The translations under genes were made by a program, and so were the position numbers. A model generated the notes under the pieces. That model was not told the origin of the DNA. It did no database searches and worked only from the letters and a program-made list of their open reading frames with translations. From Deltaproteobacteria bacterium (GTDB taxonomy: Bacteria > Desulfobacterota > Desulfobaccia > Desulfobaccales > 0-14-0-80-60-11), in the NCBI GenBank assembly GCA_019308625.1, contig JAFDHU010000093.1, positions 2,127 through 8,208 of the forward strand: DNA of 6,082 nucleotides. The letters are read 5' to 3'. Position 1 is the first letter of the stretch. Each line of letters begins with the position of its first letter. Of the stretch, positions 5,035-6,082 are shown in pieces.

Positions 5035-5065
5035 TTGTAAAAAACCGTCCAATTGAATATATAAT
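5035..5065 (+). promoter_or_regulatory. Predicted promoter for the msbA-like gene
   Basis: TTGTAA (5035-5040, four of six matches to the -35 consensus) lies 17 nt before TATATA (5058-5063) and 19 nt before the consensus TATAAT (5060-5065). It sits in an AT-rich island unlike the surrounding DNA. Transcription would begin near 5070, about 30 nt before the ATG. Confidence 0.55.
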
Positions 5066-5101
5066 TAATTTTAAATCCTTGTCTTGGCAAAACGGGTTTA
5101 C

Positions 5102-6082
5102 ATGAAGGAAGACCTGAAGCTTTATCTGCGCCTGCTGGGCTATGTGCGCGGCTACTGGCCCCGGTTTCTGGTGGCTGTGGTGGCCATGCTCGGGGTCTCG
5201 GGCATTACTGCGCTGCTGGCCTACCTGGTGAAGCCGGTGCTGGATGAAGTGTTCTTCGCCAAAAACCTCCACATGCTGTACATCCTGCCGGGCCTGGTGG
5301 TGCTGCTTTACGCCCTTAAAGGGGGGTTGGGCTTTCTCCATAATTATCAGATGAGCTATATCGGCCTGAGCACCACCAATCGCCTGCGGAATGAACTGTT
5401 CCAGCACCTGCAGCGGCAGCCCCACTCTTTCTTTGACGGTCAGGCCACCGGGGCCCTTATGAGCCGCCTGAACTACGACGTGAACCTGCTCCAGAATGCC
5501 GTGGCTAAGGTGGTGACCAGCCTGTTCAAGGACATCTTCACCGTCATCGGTCTGCTGGCGGTGATATTTTACCGGGAGTGGCGCCTGGCCATCCTGGCCA
5601 CCGCGGTGCTGCCCTTCACCGCCTACATCATTGTGCGCCTGGGGCGGCGCATCCGCAAGTTGTCCACCGCCACCCAGATGTCGGCGGCCGAACTCCAGAC
5701 CATTCAGCAGGAAAACTTCACCGGCCACCGCATTGTCAAGGCCTTTACTCGGGAAGATTTTGAACAGAACCGGTTTGCCCGGCTCAATGAAAGATTCTTC
5801 CGCCTGCGGCTCAAGCAGGCGATAGTGCGGAGCATCTCCAGCCCCCTGATGGACCTGCTGGGCTCCATCGCCATGGCGGCCATCATCTTCTACGGCGGCT
5901 ATAATGTCATCAAGGGAACCTCCACCCCGGGCACCTTTTTCTCCTTCCTGGCCGCCCTGTTTATGCTTTACAGCCCCCTGAAAAGCTTGAGCGGGGTGCA
6001 CAACTCCATCCAGGAGGGGCTGGCCGCGGCCCAGCGTATTTTCGGGCTGCTGGATCTGGCGCCGGCCATCCAGGACCGCCCC
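5102..6082 (+). CDS. msbA: MsbA-like lipid A exporter, ABC half-transporter (partial, 3' end beyond window)
   Basis: 327 codons of an open frame that runs off the window end; the family is normally about 580 residues, so the ATPase domain is missing here only because of the window edge. The visible part is an exporter-type transmembrane domain with helices at about 20-45, 57-78, 138-158, 164-181, 249-268 and 277-293. Family marks are LVKPVLDEVF (42-51), SFFDGQATGALMSRL (109-123), the intracellular helix ENFTGHRIVKAFTRE (204-218), and SPLKSLSGVH followed by EGLAAAQRIFGLLD (291-318), close to E. coli MsbA. MsbA flips lipid A-core across the inner membrane for lipopolysaccharide assembly. Other lipid or drug exporters of this fold cannot be fully excluded without the second half. 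The ATG has only a weak ribosome site (ACGGG). Confidence 0.87.
   Translation, partial: MKEDLKLYLRLLGYVRGYWPRFLVAVVAMLGVSGITALLAYLVKPVLDEVFFAKNLHMLYILPGLVVLLYALKGGLGFLHNYQMSYIGLSTTNRLRNELFQHLQRQPHSFFDGQATGALMSRLNYDVNLLQNAVAKVVTSLFKDIFTVIGLLAVIFYREWRLAILATAVLPFTAYIIVRLGRRIRKLSTATQMSAAELQTIQQENFTGHRIVKAFTREDFEQNRFARLNERFFRLRLKQAIVRSISSPLMDLLGSIAMAAIIFYGGYNVIKGTSTPGTFFSFLAALFMLYSPLKSLSGVHNSIQEGLAAAQRIFGLLDLAPAIQDRP

Noticed and set aside
4727..5040. Cobalamin riboswitch upstream of the metal transporter
   Set aside because: Expected for cbi operons, but the conserved B12 box and the usual core segments were not found on the minus strand; only a loose likeness to the AAGCC segment is present.
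4727..5101. NikR operator (GTATGA-N16-TCATAC type)
   Set aside because: No such spaced palindrome is seen in the intergenic region.
5900..5906. TATAAT-like sequence in msbA (and another near 2241 in cbiO)
   Set aside because: Inside well-supported coding sequence, with no gene start positioned to use it.
5021..6001. Long minus-strand open frame opposite msbA
   Set aside because: Gln/His/Gly-rich antisense translation; the plus-strand frame matches MsbA throughout, and this frame also runs across the msbA promoter.

Overview
The window reads as chromosome of a GC-rich, Gram-negative anaerobe, most like the sulfate-reducing or syntrophic Desulfobacterota (the old Deltaproteobacteria). This is an inference from three things: strong G/C preference at third codon positions, a DUF3786 gene (a family mostly found in strict anaerobes), and an MsbA-type lipid A flippase half-transporter, which implies an outer membrane. 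No phage, insertion sequence, CRISPR, tRNA or rRNA was seen.

Left part (1-2008, + strand). The window opens with the arginine-rich C-terminus of an unidentified protein. Next is a one-polypeptide fusion of an adrenodoxin-like [2Fe-2S] ferredoxin domain to a class III nucleotide cyclase domain, then a DUF3786 protein. The last two genes are each preceded by the same extended -10 element (TGGTATAAT), so they are probably transcribed separately.

Middle part (2113-4726, - strand). Four genes with overlapping ends encode a complete group I ECF metal transporter: the substrate-binding membrane protein CbiM/NikM, a NikL-like exported small subunit, the transmembrane coupling protein CbiQ/NikQ, and the ATPase CbiO/NikO. 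A NikL-like subunit in place of CbiN favours nickel over cobalt. NikM starts at a GTG codon with a strong Shine-Dalgarno sequence, which makes the second residue the histidine needed for metal binding; a longer ATG reading would hide it.

Divergent intergenic region (4727-5101). It carries a minus-strand promoter for the metal transporter and a leader of about 150 nt. The leader holds a small pair of competing hairpins, a convincing intrinsic terminator ending in eight U residues upstream of nikM, a perfect 9-bp inverted repeat, and a possible Shine-Dalgarno-sequestering pairing. This looks like an attenuator or riboswitch. I could not match it to the cobalamin or NiCo (czcD) riboswitches, and it is the best candidate for something undescribed here. 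Further right is a GC-rich stretch able to fold, then an AT-rich promoter for msbA.

Right part (5102-6082, + strand). This is the transmembrane half of an MsbA-like lipid exporter; its nucleotide-binding domain lies beyond the window.
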